17,152 nt of DNA from CAZIPZ01 sp964541075 (GCA_964541075.1 CAZIPZ010000081.1:1-17152), one strand, 5' to 3'; shown: positions 1-6,993, counted from the first letter of the stretch. The notes: generated from the letters alone by a model not told the origin. Numbers and translations are program-made.

Positions 1-402
1 GGCTATGACAAAAGCGATAAGCATCCATACTGTCGCAGCTGCGAATACTAGCCACCCGAAGATCGGTATTACGCCGAAAACTCTGAGCACTCCTGGAGCT
101 GCCGAGAATCCCGTGGTTCTCATCACTTGTCCCAATGTGGCCTCGGTTTCAGGCGACGGCGCTAGGAGGGCGCCCACAATATAAGTGAGACCAACCCACA
201 CCAGCCAACTCAGTAATGCGACCAGCGTAAAGCCCACCAGTCCGCTGAAATTCGTTGTCCCCGTTCCAACAGCCGCTGCGACGCTTGCAATAATTACAAC
301 AGCTACTGCACCTAGGCTGCTGTTGGCGTCTGCTTCAACTTCTTCGTATACGGCCGGATCCAAACGCGCTGCCCGAAGCATTCGTGTGAATAGCATTTTC
401 AT
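1..402 (-). CDS. Yip1-family integral membrane protein, C-terminus cut by window edge
   Basis: The reading frame runs from an ATG at 402 to the window edge without a stop, giving 134 residues. A GGGGA ribosome site lies just before the ATG. The visible protein begins with a short soluble segment (MLRAARLDPAVYEEVEAD) and then has three hydrophobic segments at about residues 28-46, 52-75 and 110-134, separated by an Ala/Pro/Glu-containing loop. This order and the RAARLD.P..YEEVE opening match bacterial YIP1-domain proteins, which are usually 170-200 residues, so the last membrane segments are probably missing. The family's bacterial role is not established. It is transcribed divergently from the uspA gene at 676 and has a sigma-54-like element 35 bases ahead of its start, suggesting co-regulation. 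A second in-frame ATG at 396 is a less likely start. Confidence 0.6.
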   Translation of the reverse strand, partial: MKMLFTRMLRAARLDPAVYEEVEADANSSLGAVAVVIIASVAAAVGTGTTNFSGLVGFTLVALLSWLVWVGLTYIVGALLAPSPETEATLGQVMRTTGFSAAPGVLRVFGVIPIFGWLVFAAATVWMLIAFVIA

Positions 403-436
403 AGGTCCCCCACTAATTCATCGTCCCGCACTTAGT

Positions 437-452
437 TGCATTTAGGTAGCCT
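437..452 (-). promoter_or_regulatory. Sigma-54-like -24/-12 promoter of the Yip1-family gene
   Basis: On the minus strand the element reads AGGCTACCTAAATGCA. It keeps GGC at -24 and TGCA at -12 with the exact 10-base spacing between GG and GC. The predicted start of transcription is near 426, giving a leader of about 24 bases before the ATG at 402. The first base and the CACG part of the -24 box differ from consensus, so this site alone would be weak. Its position and its divergent partner at 627-642 support it. Confidence 0.42.
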
Positions 453-505
453 TCACTCCAAACCATGTTCACAAAGGCGAAACGAGGTCGCATCAGGGGC
501 AGCAA

Positions 506-518
506 TGACACTTTGTCA
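506..518. promoter_or_regulatory. Candidate activator (enhancer) site between divergent sigma-54-like promoters
   Basis: TGACACTTTGTCA is a perfect inverted repeat, TGACA and TGTCA with a 3-base spacer. It lies 54 bp from the -24 box of the Yip1-family gene and about 109 bp from that of the uspA gene, in the range where bacterial enhancer-binding proteins act. Related 13-mers differing at two positions occur at 4384-4396 and 6981-6993, also upstream of sigma-54-like elements. The half-sites resemble -35 boxes (TTGACA), so an ordinary promoter is an alternative reading. Confidence 0.4.
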
Positions 519-626
519 AAGAACCAGAAAACTGAGCGTGCTTCATTGAAAATATGGCACCTCGCGCTTACAAAGCTGAGTGGACAGCGGAAGCATTCTC
601 TAGACAGATTGATCGTTTTCCAATAA

Positions 627-642
627 TGGCACGAAGGATGCA
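627..642 (+). promoter_or_regulatory. Sigma-54 -24/-12 promoter of the first uspA-like gene
   Basis: TGGCACGAAGGATGCA matches the sigma-54 consensus TGGCACG-N4-TTGCA at every defined position except one (A for T at the start of the -12 box). The predicted transcription start is near 653, leaving a 23-base leader that contains AAGGA at 661-665 before the ATG at 676. The element ends 34 bases before the start codon, exactly as at the second uspA gene. Confidence 0.7.
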
Positions 643-675
643 AGATGAGCGGCAAAGAGAAAGGAACGGCCGATC

Positions 676-1575
676 ATGAAAGTGGACCACATTCTAATTC
701 CGGTGGATTTCTCACCGTCTTCAAATGCTGCGGTCAACTCCGGCATAGCAATGGCTCGCAGGTTTCGTGCAAGGGTGACTTTGCTTCATGTTGTGGAGAT
801 GCATCTTGCATACGAGTCTGCATTTCCGGCAGACTCCCTCGCGCTGAAAAGAGAAATGGCGGAACAAGCGCATCGGCTGTTGAGCGCACTGGTGAGTCCG
901 GAAGACCAGGATGATCTGAGTGTTCAAACGATAGTCAAGATTGGCAGCATCGAACACGAGATTTTTGAAACCATTCGCGAACAACGTCCCGACGTTGTGG
1001 TCATGGGCACGCACGGACGCGGACTGTTCGGTCGTTTTCTGATCGGGTCGGTTGCACAGGACATGTTGAGAAGGTCTCCAGTTCCCGTGTTGACGGTCTG
1101 CCGTGCGTTGCAGCCGTTGGTGTTTGGGCGCGTTCTATTCGCGACCGACTTCAGCGATTCATCGAAACTTGCTTTTGCCACTGCTCTCGATATAGCTGAG
1201 AAGTTGCAGGCACAACTCGTTCTTTTTCACGCGATTGATCCGGCAACGGTTAAATGCGGGGAGTCCGAAATGGCCGTGCCGGTTGCTGATGAAGTTCTCA
1301 AGGCTGCACAGGGCCAGCTGAAGTCAATGGAAGCCGAAGCGGCTCGCCATCATGTTCGAGTAGAACGCATCATTTGCGAGGGGAACGCTGCAGAGCAAAT
1401 CTTGAACGCTGCGGCGCAAGGTGCGGTCGATCTGATCATGCTCGCCGTGGCGCCGAAGGGACTTCTGGAACGTGCAATCATCGGTTCAACAGCCGAGCGC
1501 GTCATCAGGGAAGCCCGGCTACCGGTTCTTTCACTTCCTATCGGTCGCACAGTTCTCGTCGGACGTCTAGGTTGA
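676..1575 (+). CDS. Tandem-domain universal stress protein (UspA family)
   Basis: This 299-residue cytoplasmic protein consists of two Usp domains, about residues 1-143 and 149-288. Usp proteins are small alpha/beta nucleotide-binding proteins induced by growth arrest and stress; their biochemical output is usually unknown. The first domain opens with HILIPVDFSPSS and holds the full ATP-binding signature G-x2-G-x9-G-S (G111, G114, G124, S125). The second opens with RVLFATDFSDSS and retains the final G270-S271, but the first two glycines are replaced by A257 and P260, so ATP binding there is probably lost. The ATG follows AAGGA at a 10-base gap. A near-consensus sigma-54 promoter lies upstream. 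It is convergent with the transpeptidase gene. The second tandem Usp gene at 4511 is a paralogue with the reverse pattern of motif conservation. Confidence 0.93.
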   Translation: MKVDHILIPVDFSPSSNAAVNSGIAMARRFRARVTLLHVVEMHLAYESAFPADSLALKREMAEQAHRLLSALVSPEDQDDLSVQTIVKIGSIEHEIFETIREQRPDVVVMGTHGRGLFGRFLIGSVAQDMLRRSPVPVLTVCRALQPLVFGRVLFATDFSDSSKLAFATALDIAEKLQAQLVLFHAIDPATVKCGESEMAVPVADEVLKAAQGQLKSMEAEAARHHVRVERIICEGNAAEQILNAAAQGAVDLIMLAVAPKGLLERAIIGSTAERVIREARLPVLSLPIGRTVLVGRLG

Positions 1576-1660
1576 GACGGACGAAACGCCGGTGGCTCGT
1601 CCATCATGTGGATCCGCCTCCGCCCGCAGGTTTCGTTACGGACCGAGCCCAACATCCTAA

Positions 1661-2488
1661 CTACTGGCGCGTAACGTTGCGGGCCACGCCTTCGTGCTTT
1701 CGTATTGTTTCCTTGACCACAGCAACATCCATTAAGTTCAAGAATCCTTCGCGGCGCGCTTTGTCGAGCACGCCGGCCATGGGATCAGATTCTTTCTTGT
1801 ATGCGTCCGGGTGCGATTCCACAAAGACGGAAGATCCGATTCGAGTGACTAAGGTGGGCTTATAAATTATTCGTCCCTTGATCCCCGGTTCGATTTCATG
1901 AAACAAATCTTCTATTAGGTCGGGGTGTACGCGGATGCAGCCGTGCGTGACCAACTTGTAGATGCTAGCAGGAGCATTCGTTCCGTGAATGCCGATCCCT
2001 GGCATGCTCAAACCTATCCAGTATTCACCTAACGGGTTGTCTGGTGACGGCGGCACCTTAGTCACAACTGGCTTGCCACTCCTGCGCATTTCTTCTTGAA
2101 TGGAGGGCGGAACGTCCCACGTCGGATTCTCCTCGACGGTAACGACAGTGAAATCTCCCAAAGGTGTTTTCCATCCTGGCTGTCCCGCGGCTATGGGGAA
2201 GGCATGCAACAATTCACCATCGACAAAGTGAAACAGCATGCGTTGCGGAATGTTAATGATGAGCGCGGCGCCGTTCGCAGGCGGCGCAATATGCTGATTA
2301 TTAATTTTCAGTGTTTGCGCGATCTGTAGTCGACTGGATGGTTTCAGGCCATTTACTTCAGCAAGTACGCTGACGTCGACCCCGAAACGAGCCCCGATGC
2401 TAGTCAATGAATCGCCGCTCTTTACTGTATGTATGAATTCGCCGCCGACAAGTTGGGTTAGCTGCAGCAGGATCGCAAGAAAGATCAT
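1661..2488 (-). CDS. LysM-containing L,D-transpeptidase (YkuD family)
   Basis: The 275-residue product has a short hydrophobic N-terminus (1-16) that acts as a signal or anchor, a LysM peptidoglycan-binding domain at about 18-62 (HTVKSGDSLTSIG to LKIN), and a YkuD catalytic domain at about 73-211. The catalytic signature is clear: H168 in the IHGTNAP segment and H182-G183-C184-x-R186 in THGCIR, with C184 the expected nucleophile. Such enzymes make 3-3 cross-links between meso-diaminopimelate residues or attach proteins to the cell wall in the periplasm. About 60 residues follow the YkuD domain without a recognised fold. The ATG is preceded by GGGAGG at 2495-2500. It is convergent with the uspA gene and lies downstream of the DUF4404 gene on the same strand with a 203-bp gap, so it may have its own promoter. 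Confidence 0.93.
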   Translation of the reverse strand: MIFLAILLQLTQLVGGEFIHTVKSGDSLTSIGARFGVDVSVLAEVNGLKPSSRLQIAQTLKINNQHIAPPANGAALIINIPQRMLFHFVDGELLHAFPIAAGQPGWKTPLGDFTVVTVEENPTWDVPPSIQEEMRRSGKPVVTKVPPSPDNPLGEYWIGLSMPGIGIHGTNAPASIYKLVTHGCIRVHPDLIEDLFHEIEPGIKGRIIYKPTLVTRIGSSVFVESHPDAYKKESDPMAGVLDKARREGFLNLMDVAVVKETIRKHEGVARNVTRQ

Positions 2489-2608
2489 TGAGGGCCTCCC
2501 GCCGGCTTATGGCATGTGGAGGGCCTTCAAACCGCTTAACAGAAGAGCTGGAAGGTTCAGAACCCACCCTAGGGCGATATCCTACTGAGTGGCCTGACAG
2601 GATTGATG

Positions 2609-2623
2609 GCTTCCAAAGGAAGC
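2609..2623. repeat. Short perfect inverted repeat between DUF4404 and transpeptidase genes
   Basis: GCTTCC-AAA-GGAAGC is a 6-bp stem with a 3-base spacer. It lies about 70 bp after the end of the DUF4404 gene and 120 bp before the transpeptidase start. No T-run follows on either strand, so it does not look like an intrinsic terminator. It could be an operator or a weak RNA hairpin. Confidence 0.3.
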
Positions 2624-2691
2624 AACGTGCGTGAGAAAGGTGCTGGCTCGATCCGAGGAACGGCCGCAGGTTGACAATCTGGCAATTTTCG

Positions 2692-2958
2692 TCAAATTCC
2701 CATGTTACTCAATGCATCAATTACACGACCCAACACTGCCGTCAGTTGTGGGTGTGACACTTCGAAACGTTCGGTTGCAGCCTTGAGCCGCTCGATCGAC
2801 GACTCCGATTTAATCGCAGCGTCTCCGGAAATCCGAAGAACTGTCTCGATTTCGTAAACGATACTTTCCAGATGCTTTCGATCCTTTTCGGTTAACGCCT
2901 TGCTGTTTCTGATCTCGCTGCCAAGTTCATCCAATAGACTTCGAACATTGTGTTTCAT
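2692..2958 (-). CDS. DUF4404 family small protein
   Basis: This 88-residue protein is predicted to be mostly helical and charged. Its C-terminus (ERFEVSHPQLTAVLGRVIDALSNMGI) is the hallmark of the DUF4404 family (E.FE..HP.L....GR..D.L...GI), and the N-terminal half (RSLLDELGSEI, LTEKDRKHLESIVYEIE) also fits; length is normal for the family. No biochemical role is known. There is no signal peptide or membrane segment. The ATG at 2958 is preceded by AAGG eight bases away. It is divergent from the tetrahaem cytochrome gene, with 143 bp between the starts. Confidence 0.8.
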   Translation of the reverse strand: MKHNVRSLLDELGSEIRNSKALTEKDRKHLESIVYEIETVLRISGDAAIKSESSIERLKAATERFEVSHPQLTAVLGRVIDALSNMGI

Positions 2959-3041
2959 AGCTCATGACCTTATCGATAAATTGAGAGCGAAACTTAATAC
3001 ATTAAGCCACGGAAGCCAAGAGGAACCCTTTTGCTGAAGGC

Positions 3042-3057
3042 TGGAACGCCGATTGCA
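3042..3057 (+). promoter_or_regulatory. Sigma-54 -24/-12 promoter of the cytochrome gene
   Basis: TGGAACGCCGATTGCA matches TGGCACG-N4-TTGCA at all defined positions except one (A for C in the -24 box), including a perfect TTGCA. The predicted start near 3068 gives a 34-base leader to the ATG at 3102. No copy of the 13-bp near-palindrome seen at other sigma-54-like promoters is visible upstream. Confidence 0.6.
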
Positions 3058-3101
3058 ACTTCACGGGCTCTCTTGAATCTAATTCGGCCTCTGGAGCTCC
3101 T

Positions 3102-4316
3102 ATGACGCGGATCGGTTTCACCAGTCACTCTGAAGGAATGCACAAGCGAAGGCATATCGCCCGAGCGTTCGTTGGCTTGTTGGTTCTGGCGGCGCCGTTC
3201 ACAATCAGTGCACAGCGAATTGTCGAGCCGGGAAACGCCAGCCGAGGTGAAAACCTGTTTCGGGAAAAAGGCTGTGTGCAATGCCATGCCTTTAATGGCC
3301 AGGGAGGAAAAGCGGCGCCGGACCTCTCCCAGCGTCCCCACCAGAGCGAGACTCCCGCGCAGCTGGCCAGTCAGCTTTGGAACCATAGCCCGAAGATGTG
3401 GGCAGTCATCAAAAGCACAGGTTCCAAAACCCCTGCACTGGATTCCTTCGATGCTGCAGATTTGTTTGCCTACTTCTATTCGCGCTTGTACTTTGACGCA
3501 GAGGGTGAGGCGGCTCGCGGCCGGGTAGTGTTTGAGAGTAAGAAGTGTATTGCCTGCCACGCTTTGAATTCCGGGAACAAACGGGGTATAGGTCCGGCAG
3601 TGGATAGGTGGGATAGGGTTAGCGAACCGATCGAATGGTCAGAGCGTATGTGGAACCATTCCGCTGAGATGATGGCGGAAATCCGGAAAATCGGAGCGAC
3701 ATGGCCGTTGGTGACGGCCGCAGAGATGATGGATCTTATCGCCTATATCCGGAGCCTTCCTGCCGCACGGTCCCAAGCCGCCGCGTTTCGATCCGGAAAT
3801 CCTGAAGCCGGGCGAGTCACCTTTGAAGGCGCCTGCGAGTCCTGTCACAGCTTCGGTTCGCAACCACGTAAGGTCGATCTCCTCGGCCGAACAAAACCCA
3901 CCACGCTCGGCGGTTACATTGCCAGCATGTGGAATCATGCGCCGGTTATGGTTCAAGGGAGTGGAGGCGAGCCTCCGAAGCTGGCTCGGGGACAAATGCG
4001 CGATCTTCTCGCTTACATGTTCGCGAAACGATACTTTGAGGAACGTGGCGATTCAAAAACCGGAGCGTCAGTCTATGTTCAAAAGAACTGTGCTTACTGT
4101 CACGAAAACCACCGCCGCGAATCAGGCGCGGTGGATCTGGTGAACTCGGCGGAAAGATTTTCTCCGATCACGATGGCTTCAGCAGCGTGGAAGCACCGCG
4201 CCGGAGCAGAGTTTCTGGAGAAAGAAAAGCTGGGATGGCCTACGCTTTCAGCCTCTGAGATGACGGATCTCATCGCATTCCTGAACAGCCGCATCGCCAT
4301 CCGAATTGGTCTGTAG
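3102..4316 (+). CDS. Exported tetrahaem c-type cytochrome made of four repeated domains
   Basis: The 404-residue protein has a signal peptide (positive MHKRRH followed by a hydrophobic stretch, with cleavage likely after AQ around residue 38) and four successive cytochrome-c units of about 90 residues. Haem attachment motifs are CVQCH (58-62), CIACH (149-153), CESCH (245-249) and CAYCH (330-334). Each unit then has a W-N/K-H segment and ends in an ADLFAY/MDLIAYI/RDLLAYM/TDLIAFL helix. A methionine six residues after the Trp (M99, M190, M283) is the probable axial ligand in units 1-3; unit 4 has Ala369 there. The likely role is periplasmic electron transfer. The ATG at 3102 follows GGAG with a 5-base gap; an internal ATG at 3138 would give a more compact signal peptide. 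No oxidoreductase subunit is adjacent, so its partner is unknown. Confidence 0.9.
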   Translation: MTRIGFTSHSEGMHKRRHIARAFVGLLVLAAPFTISAQRIVEPGNASRGENLFREKGCVQCHAFNGQGGKAAPDLSQRPHQSETPAQLASQLWNHSPKMWAVIKSTGSKTPALDSFDAADLFAYFYSRLYFDAEGEAARGRVVFESKKCIACHALNSGNKRGIGPAVDRWDRVSEPIEWSERMWNHSAEMMAEIRKIGATWPLVTAAEMMDLIAYIRSLPAARSQAAAFRSGNPEAGRVTFEGACESCHSFGSQPRKVDLLGRTKPTTLGGYIASMWNHAPVMVQGSGGEPPKLARGQMRDLLAYMFAKRYFEERGDSKTGASVYVQKNCAYCHENHRRESGAVDLVNSAERFSPITMASAAWKHRAGAEFLEKEKLGWPTLSASEMTDLIAFLNSRIAIRIGL

Positions 4317-4383
4317 TAGCTGGTCAAAATCCCTATGGCGCCTTGCCGCATTATCTCGGCTGAACTCCTTCGTCGCGGGTATT

Positions 4384-4396
4384 TGTCACATTGTCA
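4384..4396. promoter_or_regulatory. Candidate activator site upstream of second uspA gene
   Basis: TGTCACATTGTCA differs from the inverted repeat at 506-518 in two of 13 positions and consists of two TGTCA half-sites in direct orientation. It lies 66 bp upstream of the sigma-54-like element at 4462-4477, a typical distance for an enhancer-binding protein. Confidence 0.38.
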
Positions 4397-4461
4397 ACTA
4401 CTTGGTCCGGCCCTACCTCAATACAAATCACAACCTCTGCAAACTGTTGCCAATCCGATTC

Positions 4462-4477
4462 TGGCCCATCGAATGCA
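4462..4477 (+). promoter_or_regulatory. Sigma-54 -24/-12 promoter of second uspA gene
   Basis: TGGCCCATCGAATGCA has TGGC and C in the -24 box and ATGCA in the -12 box with exact GG-N10-GC spacing. Its last base is 34 bases before the ATG at 4511, identical to the distance at the first uspA gene, giving a predicted 23-base leader. Confidence 0.6.
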
Positions 4478-4496
4478 ACCTGGTCTGCTTTGTGAC

Positions 4497-4506
4497 GGAG
4501 GTGATC
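4497..4506 (+). promoter_or_regulatory. Unusually strong Shine-Dalgarno site
   Basis: GGAGGTGATC is a 10-base match to the complement of the conserved 3' end of bacterial 16S rRNA, four bases before the ATG at 4511. It fixes the start codon and predicts efficient translation. Confidence 0.75.
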
Positions 4507-4510
4507 GCCG

Positions 4511-5398
4511 ATGAAGGTTCTAATAGCCACAGATGGATCAACACATGCGGAAACGGCGATGGGAACGTCGGCTCGACTGCTTAACAGGGATCAACTGACG
4601 TGCGATGTGTTGTCTGTTGCCTCGGAACTTGTTCCTGCTGGGACGGGCAACCAAGAGTTGAGAACCGCATATGCAGAACATGCGGTCAAAAGAAGTACAC
4701 GTATCGCTGAGGCTGGGCAGCGATTGCTCAATCATCAGGGATGGAAATCTCGGACATTGGTGCAGTCCGGTTCCCCGGCAGATGCTATTCTCGAACGAGC
4801 TCCAGAGTATGATCTCGTTGTGGTCGGGTGTCATGGTGAATATGATCGCAAGAAGCCAGGGATTGGACCTGTCTCGAGCACTGTTGTACAGCAAGCGCGA
4901 TCCAGCGTCCTTGTCGGACGGGACTTGATCAATGATGATGCTTATCGGATTCTGGTCGGGCTGGACGGCTCCTATGACTCGTTTCATGCATTGCGTTCTC
5001 TGCCCCGTTATCTTCGGCACGCCTCGATTGACGTTACATTGATGCACGTTATGGAGATGCCCTGGGTGCGCCCGAGTATCGACCCGTGGTTGAGCCCGGA
5101 TATCGAAGGGGACCTTTCGGAATGGCAGCGACGGCTTGAAACGGTCTTGAAAAGTGAAGGAGAAGCAATTATCGATCGGGGACTGCGGTTCCTCGAGGGC
5201 CTAAGTGCGTCAGCCACAACGATTATTGAACAAGGCGATCCCGGTCTGGAACTGGCAAGTCACGCAGAAGAAGGAGACTACGACTTGATTGTGGTTGGTT
5301 CGAGTGGCAAGTCCGATATTAAGCATGCCCTGCTCGGAAGCGTGTCCCTGAAGCTTGCTTGGGATGCTCCTTGCTCCGTCCTTGTTGTTCGTCCTTGA
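4511..5398 (+). CDS. Tandem-domain universal stress protein (UspA family), second copy
   Basis: The 295-residue cytoplasmic protein has two Usp domains, about 1-137 (MKVLIATDGSTHAE) and 145-295 (RILVGLDGSYDS). The C-terminal domain carries an intact ATP-binding signature G263-x2-G266-x9-G276-S277. The N-terminal domain keeps the three glycines (G106, G109, G119) but has proline at the Ser/Thr position, so nucleotide binding may be altered. The start is fixed by a very strong ribosome site. A sigma-54-like promoter and a candidate activator site lie upstream. The hemerythrin gene follows 70 bp later on the same strand without its own visible promoter, so the two are probably co-transcribed. 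It is a divergent paralogue of the gene at 676, not a recent duplicate. Confidence 0.92.
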   Translation: MKVLIATDGSTHAETAMGTSARLLNRDQLTCDVLSVASELVPAGTGNQELRTAYAEHAVKRSTRIAEAGQRLLNHQGWKSRTLVQSGSPADAILERAPEYDLVVVGCHGEYDRKKPGIGPVSSTVVQQARSSVLVGRDLINDDAYRILVGLDGSYDSFHALRSLPRYLRHASIDVTLMHVMEMPWVRPSIDPWLSPDIEGDLSEWQRRLETVLKSEGEAIIDRGLRFLEGLSASATTIIEQGDPGLELASHAEEGDYDLIVVGSSGKSDIKHALLGSVSLKLAWDAPCSVLVVRP

Positions 5399-5468
5399 AC
5401 AGTAAGCTGAAAACGAAAAGTCACTTTGGGACGAACGGTCAGTACTATACCGACAATCAAGGGAATAG

Positions 5469-6038
5469 ATGAAATCGACAAGATACTTGATGAAAGAGCA
5501 TAAGTTGATATTGAGAGCCCTCGAGGTCCTCGATGCCATCGTTGTCAGGGTTGAAGAGAATGCCGGAGTTGATCCAACGGATGTCGATGCTATCTTGAAT
5601 TTCCTACGTTGGTTCGGCGATGCGCACCACCAAGAGAAAGAAGAGAAAGTACTCTTCCCCGCCCTGAAGGATGCGGCTGCAGGTGAACAGACACGCCCTT
5701 TACAACACATGATATTGGAGCACAACCAGGAACGGTCTCTCATTGAGCATATGGAAAAAGCCGCCCGACTGCGAAAGTCTGCGGAGTTCACACAGTGTGC
5801 TGGCCGGCTTGCCGCAGCGATGAGAAATCATATTTACAAAGAAGACGAAATCCTGTTTGAGTCCGCATGCTCGATATTGTCTAGAGCGGATGACGAAAAG
5901 GTTCTTCAGCAGCTTGAGGCTTTTGAAACTATCGCTGATCAAACCACGTTGCAGGCGATGCTTCAGGACTTGCGCCGGATGGAATGGACATATCTTCGAA
6001 AAACCGGCTTGCCGAAAAAATCCGATTCAAAAGCTTAA
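5469..6038 (+). CDS. Hemerythrin HHE cation-binding domain protein
   Basis: The 189-residue protein is predicted all-helical and holds the histidine and carboxylate pattern of the hemerythrin fold: H11 (MKEHKLI), H53-H54 with E58 (DAHHQEKEEKVLFP), H85 (LEHNQER) and H121 with E125 (NHIYKEDEILF). These residues normally bind a di-iron centre that carries oxygen or senses and handles oxygen, nitric oxide or redox stress. There is no signal peptide, so it acts in the cytoplasm. About 50 helical residues follow the HHE domain. An AGGGAA ribosome site precedes the ATG. It lies 70 bp behind the second uspA gene and is probably in its operon; it is convergent with the LOG gene. Confidence 0.9.
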   Translation: MKSTRYLMKEHKLILRALEVLDAIVVRVEENAGVDPTDVDAILNFLRWFGDAHHQEKEEKVLFPALKDAAAGEQTRPLQHMILEHNQERSLIEHMEKAARLRKSAEFTQCAGRLAAAMRNHIYKEDEILFESACSILSRADDEKVLQQLEAFETIADQTTLQAMLQDLRRMEWTYLRKTGLPKKSDSKA

Positions 6039-6091
6039 GCTGGAACCCGGAGCCGCAGTCTCAACTTCAGTCAGCAAGTAACTTTCGTTGA

Positions 6092-6826
6092 TCACGGCAG
6101 GGGAAACCCGGACAAACCTTTCTCTCCAAGAACCTTCCACGGCGGCAGCCTTTTTCGGAGTCCAAATTTCCGGATGGACCGATCTCTAAGAATGTCCATC
6201 GCCTCCTCCACAGAATCGGTGAACCAAACGAGTTCGGCGTCCGCACGGCTTGCGGTCGCAGTTTTCACCATCGTATTCAGTAGTTCCGCGACGTCACGCC
6301 AGTAATCTTTGCCCAGAATGATCACCGGGAAGTCTCGAATCTTTCCCGTCTGAATCAGCGTTAGCGTTTCAAACAGCTCATCAACGGTTCCAAAGCCGCC
6401 GGGCATGATGACGAAAGCGTAGGAATACTTTAGAAGCAACACCTTTCGGACGAAGAAGTGATTCATCTCGACCCATCGGTCCAGATAGGCATTCGGGCGT
6501 TGCTCCCTCGGCAATTTGATGTTACAGCCCACGGACCGTCCCCCCACGTCCTTGGCCCCCCGGTTGGCGGCAGCCATCAACCCTGGGCCTCCTCCTGTCA
6601 TCACCGTAAAGCCGAGCTCTGCCAGCCCGCGTCCAACTTGCCGCGCGAGGGCGTAATAAGGATGACTTTCGTCAAATCTTGCGCTGCCGAACACCGTAAC
6701 GCACGGGCCAATGAAGTGAAGAGCGCGAAACCCGCGAATGAACTCACCAAGAACTCGTACGGAGAAGAGCAACTCACTGCTTCGGGAATGCGCTCCTTCA
6801 AGGAAGTATCTTTCGTTCGTAGTCAT
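6092..6826 (-). CDS. LOG family protein (TIGR00730, Rossmann-fold nucleoside 5'-monophosphate phosphoribohydrolase-like)
   Basis: The chosen ATG at 6826 gives 244 residues, with a good ribosome site (AAAGGAAAGGA) before it. The frame stays open upstream to 7078, but those 84 residues are not family-like. The core has a Rossmann nucleotide-binding start (VTVFGSARF, about 43-51), the LOG signature GGGPGLMAA (78-86), R127-K128 and the second signature PGGFGTVDELFE (142-153), including the catalytic glutamate region. Family members cleave nucleoside monophosphates such as AMP or cytokinin nucleotides; older records call them lysine decarboxylase, which is incorrect. The N-terminal 35 residues (SELLFSVRVLGEFIRGFRAL) match the longer bacterial subgroup. 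A sigma-54-like element lies 27 bases ahead of this start. It diverges from the response regulator. Confidence 0.92.
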   Translation of the reverse strand: MTTNERYFLEGAHSRSSELLFSVRVLGEFIRGFRALHFIGPCVTVFGSARFDESHPYYALARQVGRGLAELGFTVMTGGGPGLMAAANRGAKDVGGRSVGCNIKLPREQRPNAYLDRWVEMNHFFVRKVLLLKYSYAFVIMPGGFGTVDELFETLTLIQTGKIRDFPVIILGKDYWRDVAELLNTMVKTATASRADAELVWFTDSVEEAMDILRDRSIRKFGLRKRLPPWKVLGEKGLSGFPLP

Positions 6827-6852
6827 ATTCCTTTCCTTTGGGGCATCGACTG

Positions 6853-6868
6853 TGCACTTAGACTGCCA
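6853..6868 (-). promoter_or_regulatory. Sigma-54-like -24/-12 promoter of the LOG gene
   Basis: On the minus strand TGGCAGTCTAAGTGCA keeps TGGCA at -24 and TGCA at -12 with exact spacing. The predicted start near 6842 leaves a short 16-base leader that still contains the whole ribosome site. It supports the ATG at 6826 over the far upstream start. Confidence 0.5.
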
Positions 6869-6980
6869 GTCACTCGGATTTCCAACGTGAGAGGTTACTG
6901 TGATCACTCGTTTGTGGAACCGATCCGCAAAGCAGTTTTCGCTGATTGGTCTACGCTTGAGGAGGCAGCGTCTGAGTTTT

Positions 6981-6993
6981 TGACACTTCGACA
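6981..6993. promoter_or_regulatory. Candidate activator site between LOG and response regulator genes
   Basis: TGACACTTCGACA differs from the inverted repeat at 506-518 in two of 13 positions. It lies about 113 bp from the LOG -24 box, close to the 109 bp seen at the first uspA gene, and 76 bp from a weaker sigma-54-like element facing the response regulator. It includes a TTGACA that could instead be a -35 box. Confidence 0.35.

Noticed and set aside
413..655. 80-codon minus-strand frame between the Yip1 and uspA genes
   Set aside because: The composition is not protein-like, and it would cover the two sigma-54-like promoters and the inverted repeat.
1577..1660. Possible bidirectional terminator between the uspA and transpeptidase genes
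   Set aside because: GGACGA/TCGTCC can pair across a 12-base loop, but no T-run follows on either strand.
2511..2526. Sigma-54-like element AGGCCCTCCACATGCC ahead of the transpeptidase
   Set aside because: Spacing fits, but the predicted start would fall at the first base of the ribosome site, leaving only a 12-base leader, and the match is weak.
3014..3029. GG-N10-GC element facing the DUF4404 gene
   Set aside because: Only GG and GC match (AGGGTTCCTCTTGGCT); this level of similarity is expected by chance.
2994..3560. 188-codon minus-strand open frame opposite the start of the cytochrome gene
   Set aside because: It lies mostly antisense to a gene with clear haem motifs and has no recognisable domain or ribosome site.
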